Assembly: GCF_900111235.1 (NCBI RefSeq)
Contig: NZ_FOJI01000021.1
Span: 1-64,000 of the forward strand
From: [Clostridium] fimetarium
GTDB taxonomy: Bacteria; Bacillota; Clostridia; Lachnospirales; Lachnospiraceae
Reading direction: 5' to 3'
DNA: 64,000 nt
Shown: positions 25,107 through 32,634 of the stretch, one piece after another
Numbering within the stretch: position 1 is the stretch's first letter
Layout of the letters: every line of letters begins with the position of its first letter
Made by a program: the position numbers and the translations under genes
Notes under the pieces: generated by a model
Told to the model about the DNA's origin: nothing
What the model saw: only the letters and a program-made list of their open reading frames with translations
Database searches by the model: none

Positions 25107-26138
25107 TTACCAAATTCCAAGAAAATGTTGCATTAATAGGCTTACTGTAGTGATTCCAATCCAACAACAAAACCCCATAAAAATTGATTTTCCACCTGTT
25201 TTTACTAGCTTTATAATATCTGTATTAAGACCGATAGCTGCCATTGATAAGATGATGAAGAATTTACTAAGATCCTTGAATGGCGCAAATATATAAGAAG
25301 GAACACCAACGCCCGTAGCTATAGTGGTAATAATAGATGCAATTAAAAAATATAGGATAAATATTGGAAAACTTTTTTTGAAATCAATTTTGACTCCATC
25401 TGTAATTTTACTTTTTCGTGTACGAATGAATGTAAGCACAAGCGTAATAGGAATTATGGCTAAAGTTCTTGTTAATTTCACTGTAACTGCCTTATCTAAT
25501 GTAGCTGAAGATAGATTATACATACTATCCCAGGTAGAAGCTGCGGCAGTTACGGATGAAGTATCATTGATTGCGGTTCCGGCAAAGATACCAAAGGGTT
25601 CCCCGGAAGTTTTGGAGAAACCAAGCCAGGCGCCAAAGGCTGGAAACAAGACAGCAGCAAGTATATTAAAGAAGAAGATAACAGAGATGGCTTGTGCAAC
25701 TTCCTCATCATCTGCATCTATAACCGGAGCAGTGGCTGCGATTGCGGAACCACCACAAATCGAAGAACCTACACCTACTAAGGTAGAAATCTTTGATGGA
25801 ATATGCATTGCTTTATGCAGTACAAATGAAATAATAAGCGAAGTAGTTATAGTACCAATAATAATAGGAAGCGACTGTTTTCCTGTTTTTAGTATTACAG
25901 AAAGATTTAAACCAAAACCTAGTAGGATGACTGCATACTGTAAGATTTTTTTTGAGGTGAATTTGATGCCAGATTCAAATTTGCTTTTGTTTTTGATGAA
26001 GATGGTAATAATCATGCCAAGTAAAATTGCAATTACAGGGCCACCTATAATGGGGAATATTATTCCGAGTAACCATGATGGAATTGCAATGATTAGACAG
26101 ATTAATAACCCTGGCCAATTCTTTTTTATGAATTTCAT
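25107..26138 (-). CDS. YeiH/UPF0324-family transporter
   Basis: A 343-residue membrane protein with about ten helices. It has GVGSSICGGSAIAATAPVIDADDEEVAQAISVI and GTAINDTSSVTAAASTWD, which are hallmark motifs of the YeiH family (putative sulfate/sulfonate exporters). The direction and substrate are not proved. GGAG precedes the ATG. It is divergent from a LysR regulator across 242 bp with palindromes, so LysR control is likely, as for E. coli yeiH-yeiE. Confidence 0.85.
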   Translation of the reverse strand: MKFIKKNWPGLLICLIIAIPSWLLGIIFPIIGGPVIAILLGMIITIFIKNKSKFESGIKFTSKKILQYAVILLGFGLNLSVILKTGKQSLPIIIGTITTSLIISFVLHKAMHIPSKISTLVGVGSSICGGSAIAATAPVIDADDEEVAQAISVIFFFNILAAVLFPAFGAWLGFSKTSGEPFGIFAGTAINDTSSVTAAASTWDSMYNLSSATLDKAVTVKLTRTLAIIPITLVLTFIRTRKSKITDGVKIDFKKSFPIFILYFLIASIITTIATGVGVPSYIFAPFKDLSKFFIILSMAAIGLNTDIIKLVKTGGKSIFMGFCCWIGITTVSLLMQHFLGIW

Positions 26139-26214
26139 TTTTTTTTACTCCTTTTATTTTTAACAACATTCATTACATACATTTATAACGAACATTAGTT
26201 TCAATATTTATGGT

Positions 26215-26265
26215 ATCATAGATTTATGATAAAATATAATTATGATTATTTATAGTTCTATAAAT
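26215..26265. promoter_or_regulatory. Two palindromes in the yeiH-lysR divergent region
   Basis: ATCATA-gatt-TATGAT at 26215-26230 and ATTTATAG-tt-CTATAAAT at 26248-26265 are both perfect. The second has the dyad form of a LysR recognition site (T-N11-A). They lie near the middle of the intergenic region and fit a site through which the LysR protein represses itself and activates yeiH. Confidence 0.5.
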
Positions 26266-26380
26266 TTATGTTATAGTCAATTTATAGTTTCTGTAACAGT
26301 TACATTAAAAGTCGTATAACTGCTATATAATTTTTATTATTAAGTTAAGTAGATATCTAATGAAAGGAACATATTTAATT

Positions 26381-27259
26381 ATGATGGATTTTAGAATTGA
26401 TACTTTTTTAACTGTATGTAGATTGATGAATTTCACAAAAGCTGCGGAGGTACTTCACATTACACAACCGGCGGTATCCCAACATATCCATTACCTGGAA
26501 GATTTTTATTGTGCAAAGTTGTTTGTATATGAAGGGAAAAAAATGAATCTAACCAATGCTGGAAATGCTTTGTATCAAGCGGCGGTCACAATGAAACATG
26601 ATGACCTTTATTTGAAGGAAAGTATTCTTGATTTAAATCAAAGAAAAACAAGATTATTATTTGGAGCAACTTTGACTATAGGTGAATTTGTAATGCCAGC
26701 ACATTTGAAAATATATTTAGATTTATATCCAGATACTGAAGTTCGAATGATTATAGGAAATACAAGTGAACTGTTAGAGAAGCTCCGTCTTGGTGAAATA
26801 GATTTCGCAATTGTCGAGGGGAATTTTGCAAAGGATCAGTATGATTATCTAATGTATTCGCATGAAAAATATATACCAGTGTGTAGTAAAGATTATTGCT
26901 TTGTGAAAAAACCTAAGAATTTAAAGGATCTGTTATTAGAACGGATTATTGTAAGAGAAAATGGATCTGGAACAAGAAAAATTTTTGAGGAAAATCTAGA
27001 GACTAGGAATTTGGTTATAGGAGATTTTAGTTGTGTAGTTGAAATTGGAGGAATGAATGCCATTAAGTCGATGGTGCTAGCTGGTTGTGGCATTACTTTT
27101 TTATATGAAGCGGCAGTCAGAAATGAATTGGAAAGTGGCTTTTTAAGACGAATAATATTGAACGATTTCCATGTGTCGCATGATTTTTCGTTTATCTGGA
27201 ATAAAGGTAGTGTTTTTTCTGAGAACTATAACAAAATATATGAAATATTAAAAGCTTAA
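26381..27259 (+). CDS. LysR-family transcriptional regulator
   Basis: About 292 residues. The N-terminal winged HTH (about 2-60) is typical: FTKAAEVLHITQPAVSQHIHYLED. The C-terminal periplasmic-binding-like effector domain extends to about 285 (PVCSKDYCFVKKPKNL, VRENGSGTRK). It resembles the CysL/YeiE branch. ATG 26381 or 26384 was chosen because AAAGGAA (26361-26367) lies upstream; an in-frame ATG at 26360 overlaps it. Its divergent neighbour YeiH suggests sulfur or anion metabolism. Confidence 0.85.
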   Translation: MMDFRIDTFLTVCRLMNFTKAAEVLHITQPAVSQHIHYLEDFYCAKLFVYEGKKMNLTNAGNALYQAAVTMKHDDLYLKESILDLNQRKTRLLFGATLTIGEFVMPAHLKIYLDLYPDTEVRMIIGNTSELLEKLRLGEIDFAIVEGNFAKDQYDYLMYSHEKYIPVCSKDYCFVKKPKNLKDLLLERIIVRENGSGTRKIFEENLETRNLVIGDFSCVVEIGGMNAIKSMVLAGCGITFLYEAAVRNELESGFLRRIILNDFHVSHDFSFIWNKGSVFSENYNKIYEILKA

Positions 27260-27376
27260 TTATGAAATAATAAGAGTCTGAGTTATTGACATATGTCGGA
27301 AATGGTGTATGATTATTTACATAAGTCAGAAATAAAGTTGAGATTACTAATCTGTTTCAGAAATGGAGACAAGCAT

Positions 27377-28162
27377 ATGCCAAGGCCACGAAAATATAGG
27401 AGAATTTGTTCTATGCCACAAAATGTTGGATTTGAGCCAATTGGTGAAAATAAAAACATGGATGATTTTGTGAAACTGAATGTAGATGAATATGAAGTAA
27501 TCAGACTAATTGATTTTGAAAAGTTAACGCAAGAGCAGTGTGCTACGCAGATGTTTGTTTCAAGAACAACCATTACAAGCATTTACGGATTGGCTCGTTA
27601 TAAAATGGCGGACGCCTTAATAAATGGAAAAAAATTAATGGTTTCCGGAGGCGAATTCAAGTTATGTGAGCATAATAGAGAATGCTGTAGAAAAGGTAGA
27701 TTGGCAAATGAATCATGCATTGATTTATTTGGTGATGTAGCACTGAAAATGAAAAATCATATAAAGGAGAATGAAAAAATGAGAATAGCAGTAACTTATG
27801 AAAATGGACAAATTTTTCAACATTTCGGTCATACCGAACAATTTAAAATTTATGAGGTTGTAGATAATAAGGTGATTTCTTCACAGGTTATCGATACTAT
27901 GGGAAATGGTCATGAATCATTGGCTGGGTTTTTAAAAACACAAAATGTTGATACTTTGATTTGTGGCGGCATTGGTGGTGGAGCAAAGGAATCGTTAGAG
28001 GAGGCAGGAATTAAATTGTATGGTGGCGCTAATGGTGAGGCAGATTTGTCAGTTGAGAATTTGCTTACAAACACGTTAGAGTATAATCCTGAGGTTGTAT
28101 GTAAACATCATGATAATGAGGAACATAATGGTGGTGAACATAGTTGTGGCAGTCATTCTTAA
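27377..28162 (+). CDS. DUF134 - NifX-like fusion with a His-rich tail
   Basis: A 261-residue protein. Residues 1-95 are a DUF134 HTH domain (MPRPRKYRRICSMP opening, then FVSRTTITSIYGLARYKMADAL). Residues about 135-240 match the dinitrogenase Fe-Mo cofactor (NifX/NifB-like) domain: VTYENGQIFQHFGHTEQFKIYEV and LICGGIGGGAKESLEEAGI. The C-terminus is rich in His, so metal binding is likely. The ATG at 27377 has GGAG nine bases upstream; the longer frame from 27293 adds unrelated residues. Its role may be metal or Fe-S sensing. Confidence 0.8.
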   Translation: MPRPRKYRRICSMPQNVGFEPIGENKNMDDFVKLNVDEYEVIRLIDFEKLTQEQCATQMFVSRTTITSIYGLARYKMADALINGKKLMVSGGEFKLCEHNRECCRKGRLANESCIDLFGDVALKMKNHIKENEKMRIAVTYENGQIFQHFGHTEQFKIYEVVDNKVISSQVIDTMGNGHESLAGFLKTQNVDTLICGGIGGGAKESLEEAGIKLYGGANGEADLSVENLLTNTLEYNPEVVCKHHDNEEHNGGEHSCGSHS

Positions 28163-28177
28163 TGCAACGATAATTGG

Positions 28178-28202
28178 TAAAGTAAAGTAAAGTAAAGTAA
28201 AG
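28178..28202. repeat. Short (AAAGT) tandem repeat
   Basis: About five AAAGT units start 16 bp past the stop of the DUF134-NifX gene. This is one of several short repeats just 3' of genes in this window. Confidence 0.85.
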
Positions 28203-28259
28203 AAATAGAATTGTAATATATTTTGTATTAAAATAAATGTAAAATTAAATAATATATAT

Positions 28260-28320
28260 AAACAGTTAATGCAAATGATTTGCATTAACTGTTTACAAAA
28301 AATATAATTGGGTTTATAAT
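28260..28320 (+). promoter_or_regulatory. Zur/Fur-type operator and promoter of the zinc regulator
   Basis: AAACAGTTAATGCAAAT (28260-28276), one central G, and its exact complement (28278-28294) make a 35-bp perfect palindrome. Its core TGCAAAT-G-ATTTGCA has the 7-1-7 shape of Fur-family boxes. The right arm covers the -35 TTTACA (28292-28297), which has a 17-bp spacer to TATAAT (28315-28320). This is the site expected for autoregulation by the Fur/Zur protein at 28423. No T-run follows, so a terminator is less likely. Confidence 0.75.
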
Positions 28321-28422
28321 TTGTAAATTGAAAGATTTATAAATTATGAGCCTTATTATATTTTTAAAATAGTAGTATTTAAAATGTTTATGTATATATA
28401 TATGGAGCTAGGAGGAAGACCA

Positions 28423-28888
<466 letters not shown>

Positions 28889-28923
28889 GAAAGTAAATAG
28901 ATCATGAAAATGGAGGAGAACGT

Positions 28924-29226
28924 ATGTACAAGAATAATTTAAAAAACAAAATTGCATTGTGCCTAGCAATTCTTGCCCTTTTTGTGATTTTTTACGCAGA
29001 ACTTTTTATTATAAATAACATTCATCATAATTGTAATGGAAAAAACTGCCCAATTTGTGCAGAAATCCAGATAGCTGAGTCGATGATACAGCAGTTTGGT
29101 TCTGCAGTACCACCAGTCATGCTTCTTATTGTTTTTGTATGTTTTTTTACAGAAACTACATCTATAGCAAATCAAGTAAATCTATTTAGTACTCCAGTTG
29201 AAATGAAAGTAAGAATGGATGTTTGA
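28924..29226 (+). CDS. Small membrane protein with CPIC and HH-N-C motif, in a zinc locus
   Basis: A 100-residue protein with two membrane helices (about 9-31 and 64-84). Between them is a short extracytoplasmic loop HHNCNGKNCPICAEI with a CxxC and neighbouring His/Cys residues, able to bind a metal ion. It lies between zur and znuA on the same strand with GGAGGAG before the ATG. I do not recognise the family; an accessory role in zinc uptake is inferred from position and motif. Confidence 0.55.
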   Translation: MYKNNLKNKIALCLAILALFVIFYAELFIINNIHHNCNGKNCPICAEIQIAESMIQQFGSAVPPVMLLIVFVCFFTETTSIANQVNLFSTPVEMKVRMDV

Positions 29227-29262
29227 AAAGACAATTTCATGTGAATTGATCTAAAAGAGAAT

Positions 29263-29316
29263 GAATGATGCAGATACGTATGAAAGGTATCTTGTATTTT
29301 TGCATTCCTTTTTTGG
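29263..29316 (+). terminator. Weak terminator or attenuator before znuA
   Basis: AGATAC (29272-29277) pairs with GTATCT (29287-29292), with outer GAATG/CATTC (29263-29267/29303-29307), ending in CTTTTTT. Internal loops make the hairpin weak; partial termination between the small membrane protein and znuA is possible. Confidence 0.35.
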
Positions 29317-29403
29317 TAAAAAATCGTGCTAGAAATATGAAATTGTTGAAAAATAACAGAATCATAAAAACTGACACAAGCATAGAAATTGGAGAATTTA
29401 ATC

Positions 29404-30363
29404 ATGAAAAAATTATATAGAAATATATTTTTATTATTTGCCGTTGTTGTTATGATGGCAGCTTTATATGCATGCGGTACAAACGTTAATTCAACGAAAA
29501 ATGAAAATGGGAAGATAAATGTTGTAGCAACAATTTTTCCAGAATATGATTTCTTACGTCAGATTGCAGGTGACCATATTAATTTGACAATGTTGTTAAA
29601 GCCAGGAGCAGAAACGCATAGTTATGAGCCTACACCAAAGGATGTATTGAATGTACAGAATGCAGACCTATTTGTATATGTGGGTGGTGATTCAGATGCG
29701 TGGGTTTCCGGCATATTAGATTCAATGGATCAAAGTAATATGAATATTGTTACATTGATGGATTGTGTAAGTCTAGTAGAAGAAGAAGCTGTTGAAGGCA
29801 TGGTTGCAGAGGAAGAAAAAGATACGGATGAACCAGAAATGGATGAACATGTATGGACTTCACCAAAAAATGCAATATTAATTGCCCAGAAACTTTGCGA
29901 TGAACTTTGTAAAGTTGATTCTGTAAATTCACAAGATTATAAGGCAAATACAGAACAGTATATAAAGCAATTAGAAAAATTAGATGGTGAATTTCAGGAT
30001 GTTGTAGATCATGCAGTTAGAAAAGAAATCATAGTAGGGGATCGATTCCCATTTCGCTATTTTGTAGATGCTTATGGACTGACATATTATGCAGCATTTC
30101 CAGGATGTTCTACAGATACGGAAGCGAGTGCATCAACAGTAGCATTTTTGATTGACAAAATAAAGGCAGATAAAATACCGGTTATATTTCATATTGAACT
30201 TTCAAATGAGTTAATGTGCGATTCTATATGCAGTGCAACAGGAGCAAAAAAGGAACTTCTAAATGCTGTCCATAATGTAAGCAAAGATGATTTTGCAGCT
30301 GGAGTAACTTACCTTGATTTGATGGAGCATAATGTTACGGTATTAAAGGAGGCTTTAAACTAA
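29404..30363 (+). CDS. znuA: Zinc ABC transporter substrate-binding lipoprotein
   Basis: A 319-residue cluster 9 metal-binding lipoprotein: lipobox LYAC (Cys about 23), then INVVATIFPEYDFLRQIAGD. Likely metal ligands are the His of ETHSYEPTPKD (about 79), the His of MDEHVWTSP, and downstream acidic residues. The loop usually rich in His carries Glu/Asp here (EEEAVEGMVAEEEKDTDEPEMDEH). The ATG at 29404 follows GGAG (29391-29394); an upstream TTG adds five residues without a site. It is the first gene of znuA-znuC-znuB. Confidence 0.85.
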   Translation: MKKLYRNIFLLFAVVVMMAALYACGTNVNSTKNENGKINVVATIFPEYDFLRQIAGDHINLTMLLKPGAETHSYEPTPKDVLNVQNADLFVYVGGDSDAWVSGILDSMDQSNMNIVTLMDCVSLVEEEAVEGMVAEEEKDTDEPEMDEHVWTSPKNAILIAQKLCDELCKVDSVNSQDYKANTEQYIKQLEKLDGEFQDVVDHAVRKEIIVGDRFPFRYFVDAYGLTYYAAFPGCSTDTEASASTVAFLIDKIKADKIPVIFHIELSNELMCDSICSATGAKKELLNAVHNVSKDDFAAGVTYLDLMEHNVTVLKEALN

Positions 30364-30364
30364 T

Positions 30365-31075
30365 ATGAACTTAATTGACTGTAAGAATGTTACTTTTGCA
30401 TATGAAGGAAAAATTGCATTAACTGATTTGAATTTCACCGTACAAAGAGGAGATTACCTATGCGTTGTAGGAGAAAATGGTGCAGGTAAAAGCACTCTGA
30501 TAAAGGGGATATTACGTTTGAAAAGCCCCTCTATAGGAAAAATTCTTATAGTCGATGGGTTAAAAGCGAATCAAATCGGTTATTTACCGCAACAGACTAT
30601 AGCACAGAGAGATTTTCCGGCAAGTGTATATGAAGTGGTACTTTCTGGACGCCTAAATAGCTTGGGTATATTACCCTTCTATAAACGAATCGATAAACAA
30701 GACGTTATGAAGCAATTAAAACTTCTTGGAATTGAGGATCTGAAAAATAGGTGCTACAGAGAATTATCAGGTGGACAACAGCAAAGAGTGTTATTGGCAA
30801 GAGCCTTATGCGCCAGTAAAGAGCTTCTAGTGTTGGATGAACCCATTACTGGTCTCGATCCAATTATGGCGGGAGAATTATACCGCGTTATAGCAAGAAT
30901 TAATCAAGAAGAAAAAAGAACAATAATTATGGTGTCCCATGACATTCAAGGTGCAATTACGTATGGAAGTCATATTCTACATTTGGGAAATACGCAGCTT
31001 TTCTTTGGAAAAAAGGAAGATTATATGAAGAGTGAAATAGGCATACACTTTATTGGGGGTGGTAAAAATGATTAA
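30365..31075 (+). CDS. znuC: Zinc ABC transporter ATP-binding protein
   Basis: A 236-residue ABC ATPase: Walker A GENGAGKST (about 36-44), Q-loop YLPQQ, signature LSGGQQQR (about 137-144), Walker B LLVLDEP, and switch His in MVSHD. It provides energy for the ZnuB channel on the cytoplasmic face. The ATG directly follows znuA by one base, and its end overlaps znuB by eight bases, so the three genes are translated together. The last residues (HFIGGGKND) match the metal-type ATPases. Confidence 0.9.
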   Translation: MNLIDCKNVTFAYEGKIALTDLNFTVQRGDYLCVVGENGAGKSTLIKGILRLKSPSIGKILIVDGLKANQIGYLPQQTIAQRDFPASVYEVVLSGRLNSLGILPFYKRIDKQDVMKQLKLLGIEDLKNRCYRELSGGQQQRVLLARALCASKELLVLDEPITGLDPIMAGELYRVIARINQEEKRTIIMVSHDIQGAITYGSHILHLGNTQLFFGKKEDYMKSEIGIHFIGGGKND

Positions 31076-31886
31076 TACCTTTCAACAGATGTTATCCTAC
31101 CCATTCCTGGTAAATGCATTGGTAGTGGGTATCCTTGTATCTTTATGTGCATCGCTATTAGGTGTAAGTATGGTATTAAAAAGATACTCGATGATAGGTG
31201 ATGGTCTGTCACATGTTGGTTTTGCAGCATTGGCAGTTGCTTATGCAATGAATGTAGCGCCGCTAACAGTTTCAATTCCGGTTTGTGTAATTGCTGCATT
31301 TCTCTTATTGCGTATGAATGAAAATAGTAAATTGAAAGGTGATGCAGCAACGGCTCTTCTTTGTAGCGGAGCACTTGCAGTAGGTGTAATGACAATATCG
31401 CTTACTAGCGGTATGAATACTGATGTCTGCAATTATATGTTTGGTAGCATTCTTTCTATGAATAAAGCCGATGTAAGACTTTCGATTGTATTGTCCATAG
31501 TGGTTCTGATCTTGTATTTATTATTCTATAATAAAATATTTGCAGTTACATTTGACGAGACCTTTGCAAAAGCAACAGGAACTCGAAGCAATCTTTATAA
31601 TATGCTGATAGCACTATTAACGGCAATTACAGTGGTTTTAGGAATGCGAATGATGGGAACATTATTGATTTCTAGTTTGATTATATTCCCTGCACTATCT
31701 TCAATGAGGATTTGTAAGCATTTTCGTTCAGTTATTATTTGTTCCGCAATGTTTTCGGTAGTCGGTTTTGTAGTAGGGATTTATTTTTCTTATATGCATT
31801 CTACTCCGACAGGTGCAAGTATAGTAATTGCAGATGTTATTATGTTTATATTGTTTAATTTAGTTGAGAAAATAAAGGCGAGGTAG
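31068..31886 (+). CDS. znuB: Zinc ABC transporter permease
   Basis: A 272-residue ABC-3 family permease with about eight helices. Conserved features are LVSLCASLLGVSMVLKRYSMIGDGLSHVGFAALAV (with the metal-transport DGLSHVGFA motif) and LRMMGTLLISSLIIFPALSSM. ATG 31068 was chosen with GGGGGTGG upstream; a TTG at 31053 adds five residues. It overlaps the znuC stop and is followed eight bases later by a lipoprotein gene. Confidence 0.85.
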   Translation: MINTFQQMLSYPFLVNALVVGILVSLCASLLGVSMVLKRYSMIGDGLSHVGFAALAVAYAMNVAPLTVSIPVCVIAAFLLLRMNENSKLKGDAATALLCSGALAVGVMTISLTSGMNTDVCNYMFGSILSMNKADVRLSIVLSIVVLILYLLFYNKIFAVTFDETFAKATGTRSNLYNMLIALLTAITVVLGMRMMGTLLISSLIIFPALSSMRICKHFRSVIICSAMFSVVGFVVGIYFSYMHSTPTGASIVIADVIMFILFNLVEKIKAR

Positions 31887-31893
31887 ATAAGAA

Positions 31894-32526
31894 ATGAATA
31901 GTAGAAAAGAATATATACTGTTTTTATTAATTGGCATAGTTACCTTGGTATTAGGAACTACAGGTTGTAGCAAACAGCAGAGTGCAACTTTGAATAATAG
32001 AATGAAGACTCAAGATACTGCAACAACTGTATCAAATGATACTGGAGAAGCAACAAAAGGAACATCAGAATCTGCAACGCTAACGAATGGCACTTCAGAT
32101 GCATCAGATGCATCTGATAAGTCTGGCTATCATTGTGATATCGAAAAAGATAAGAAAAACTTTGATGGACATGTGGATATTGTTGTTGGAAATAATCTCT
32201 ATACAACACAGATTAATGACTGGTATATGAACTTTGATCAATACGTTGGAAAAACAGTTGAAATTGAAGGATATTATATTGATGATTATGCTCCATATAC
32301 ATTTATCGGAAGATATGGACCAACATGTCCTTATTGTAATGGTGGATATGTAAGTTTTGAATTTTATACTCAGGAGGATTTATCTTTATTGAAATCTGCT
32401 AAGGATTGGATTAATGTAAAAGGAATTCTACGACAGGGAGAAGATCCGAGTGGAATATTTTATTATATAGAAGTTCTTTCATTTGTGAAGATGGATAAAG
32501 TTGGGATGGATACAGTGACAAATTAG
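31894..32526 (+). CDS. Lipoprotein resembling the C-terminal domain of the YcgQ (DUF1980) family
   Basis: A 210-residue lipoprotein: hydrophobic N-terminus, lipobox GTTGC (about 21-25), a Ser/Thr linker, and a C-terminal beta-rich domain (about 90-205). The order YVGKTVEIEGYYIDDY, IGRYGPTCPYCNGGYVSFEF, and DWINVKGILRQG resembles DUF1980 of YcgQ proteins, which occur in zinc-starvation regulons; here their CC pair is CPYC. It is eight bases after znuB, so it is in the zinc operon. A zinc or metal-chaperone role is an inference. Confidence 0.55.
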   Translation: MNSRKEYILFLLIGIVTLVLGTTGCSKQQSATLNNRMKTQDTATTVSNDTGEATKGTSESATLTNGTSDASDASDKSGYHCDIEKDKKNFDGHVDIVVGNNLYTTQINDWYMNFDQYVGKTVEIEGYYIDDYAPYTFIGRYGPTCPYCNGGYVSFEFYTQEDLSLLKSAKDWINVKGILRQGEDPSGIFYYIEVLSFVKMDKVGMDTVTN

Positions 32527-32543
32527 CATCTATAAACAAAAGA

Positions 32544-32591
32544 AAGGAGACTTGCTCAGTATGTGAAATCACAGATTGAGCAAGTCTCCTT
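32544..32591 (-). terminator. Terminator of hppA (leftward), possibly shared
   Basis: A 15-bp perfect stem, AAGGAGACTTGCTCA (32544-32558) and TGAGCAAGTCTCCTT (32577-32591), with an 18-nt loop. A T-rich run (TCTTTTGTTT) follows it on the minus strand, matching the end of the leftward hppA transcript. On the plus strand only AATAATTA follows. Confidence 0.75.
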
Positions 32592-32634
32592 AATAATTAC
32601 TAATATAATATTTTAAAATAGTGTGTAATCTAAA

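Noticed and set aside
25324-26163. 279-residue plus-strand ORF in yeiH
   Set aside because: Antisense shadow of the YeiH transporter gene, whose motifs are clear; it has no ribosome site.
28260-28294. Palindrome as a terminator of the DUF134 gene
   Set aside because: No T-run follows, it is 98 bp past the stop, and it overlaps a good -35; an operator fits better.
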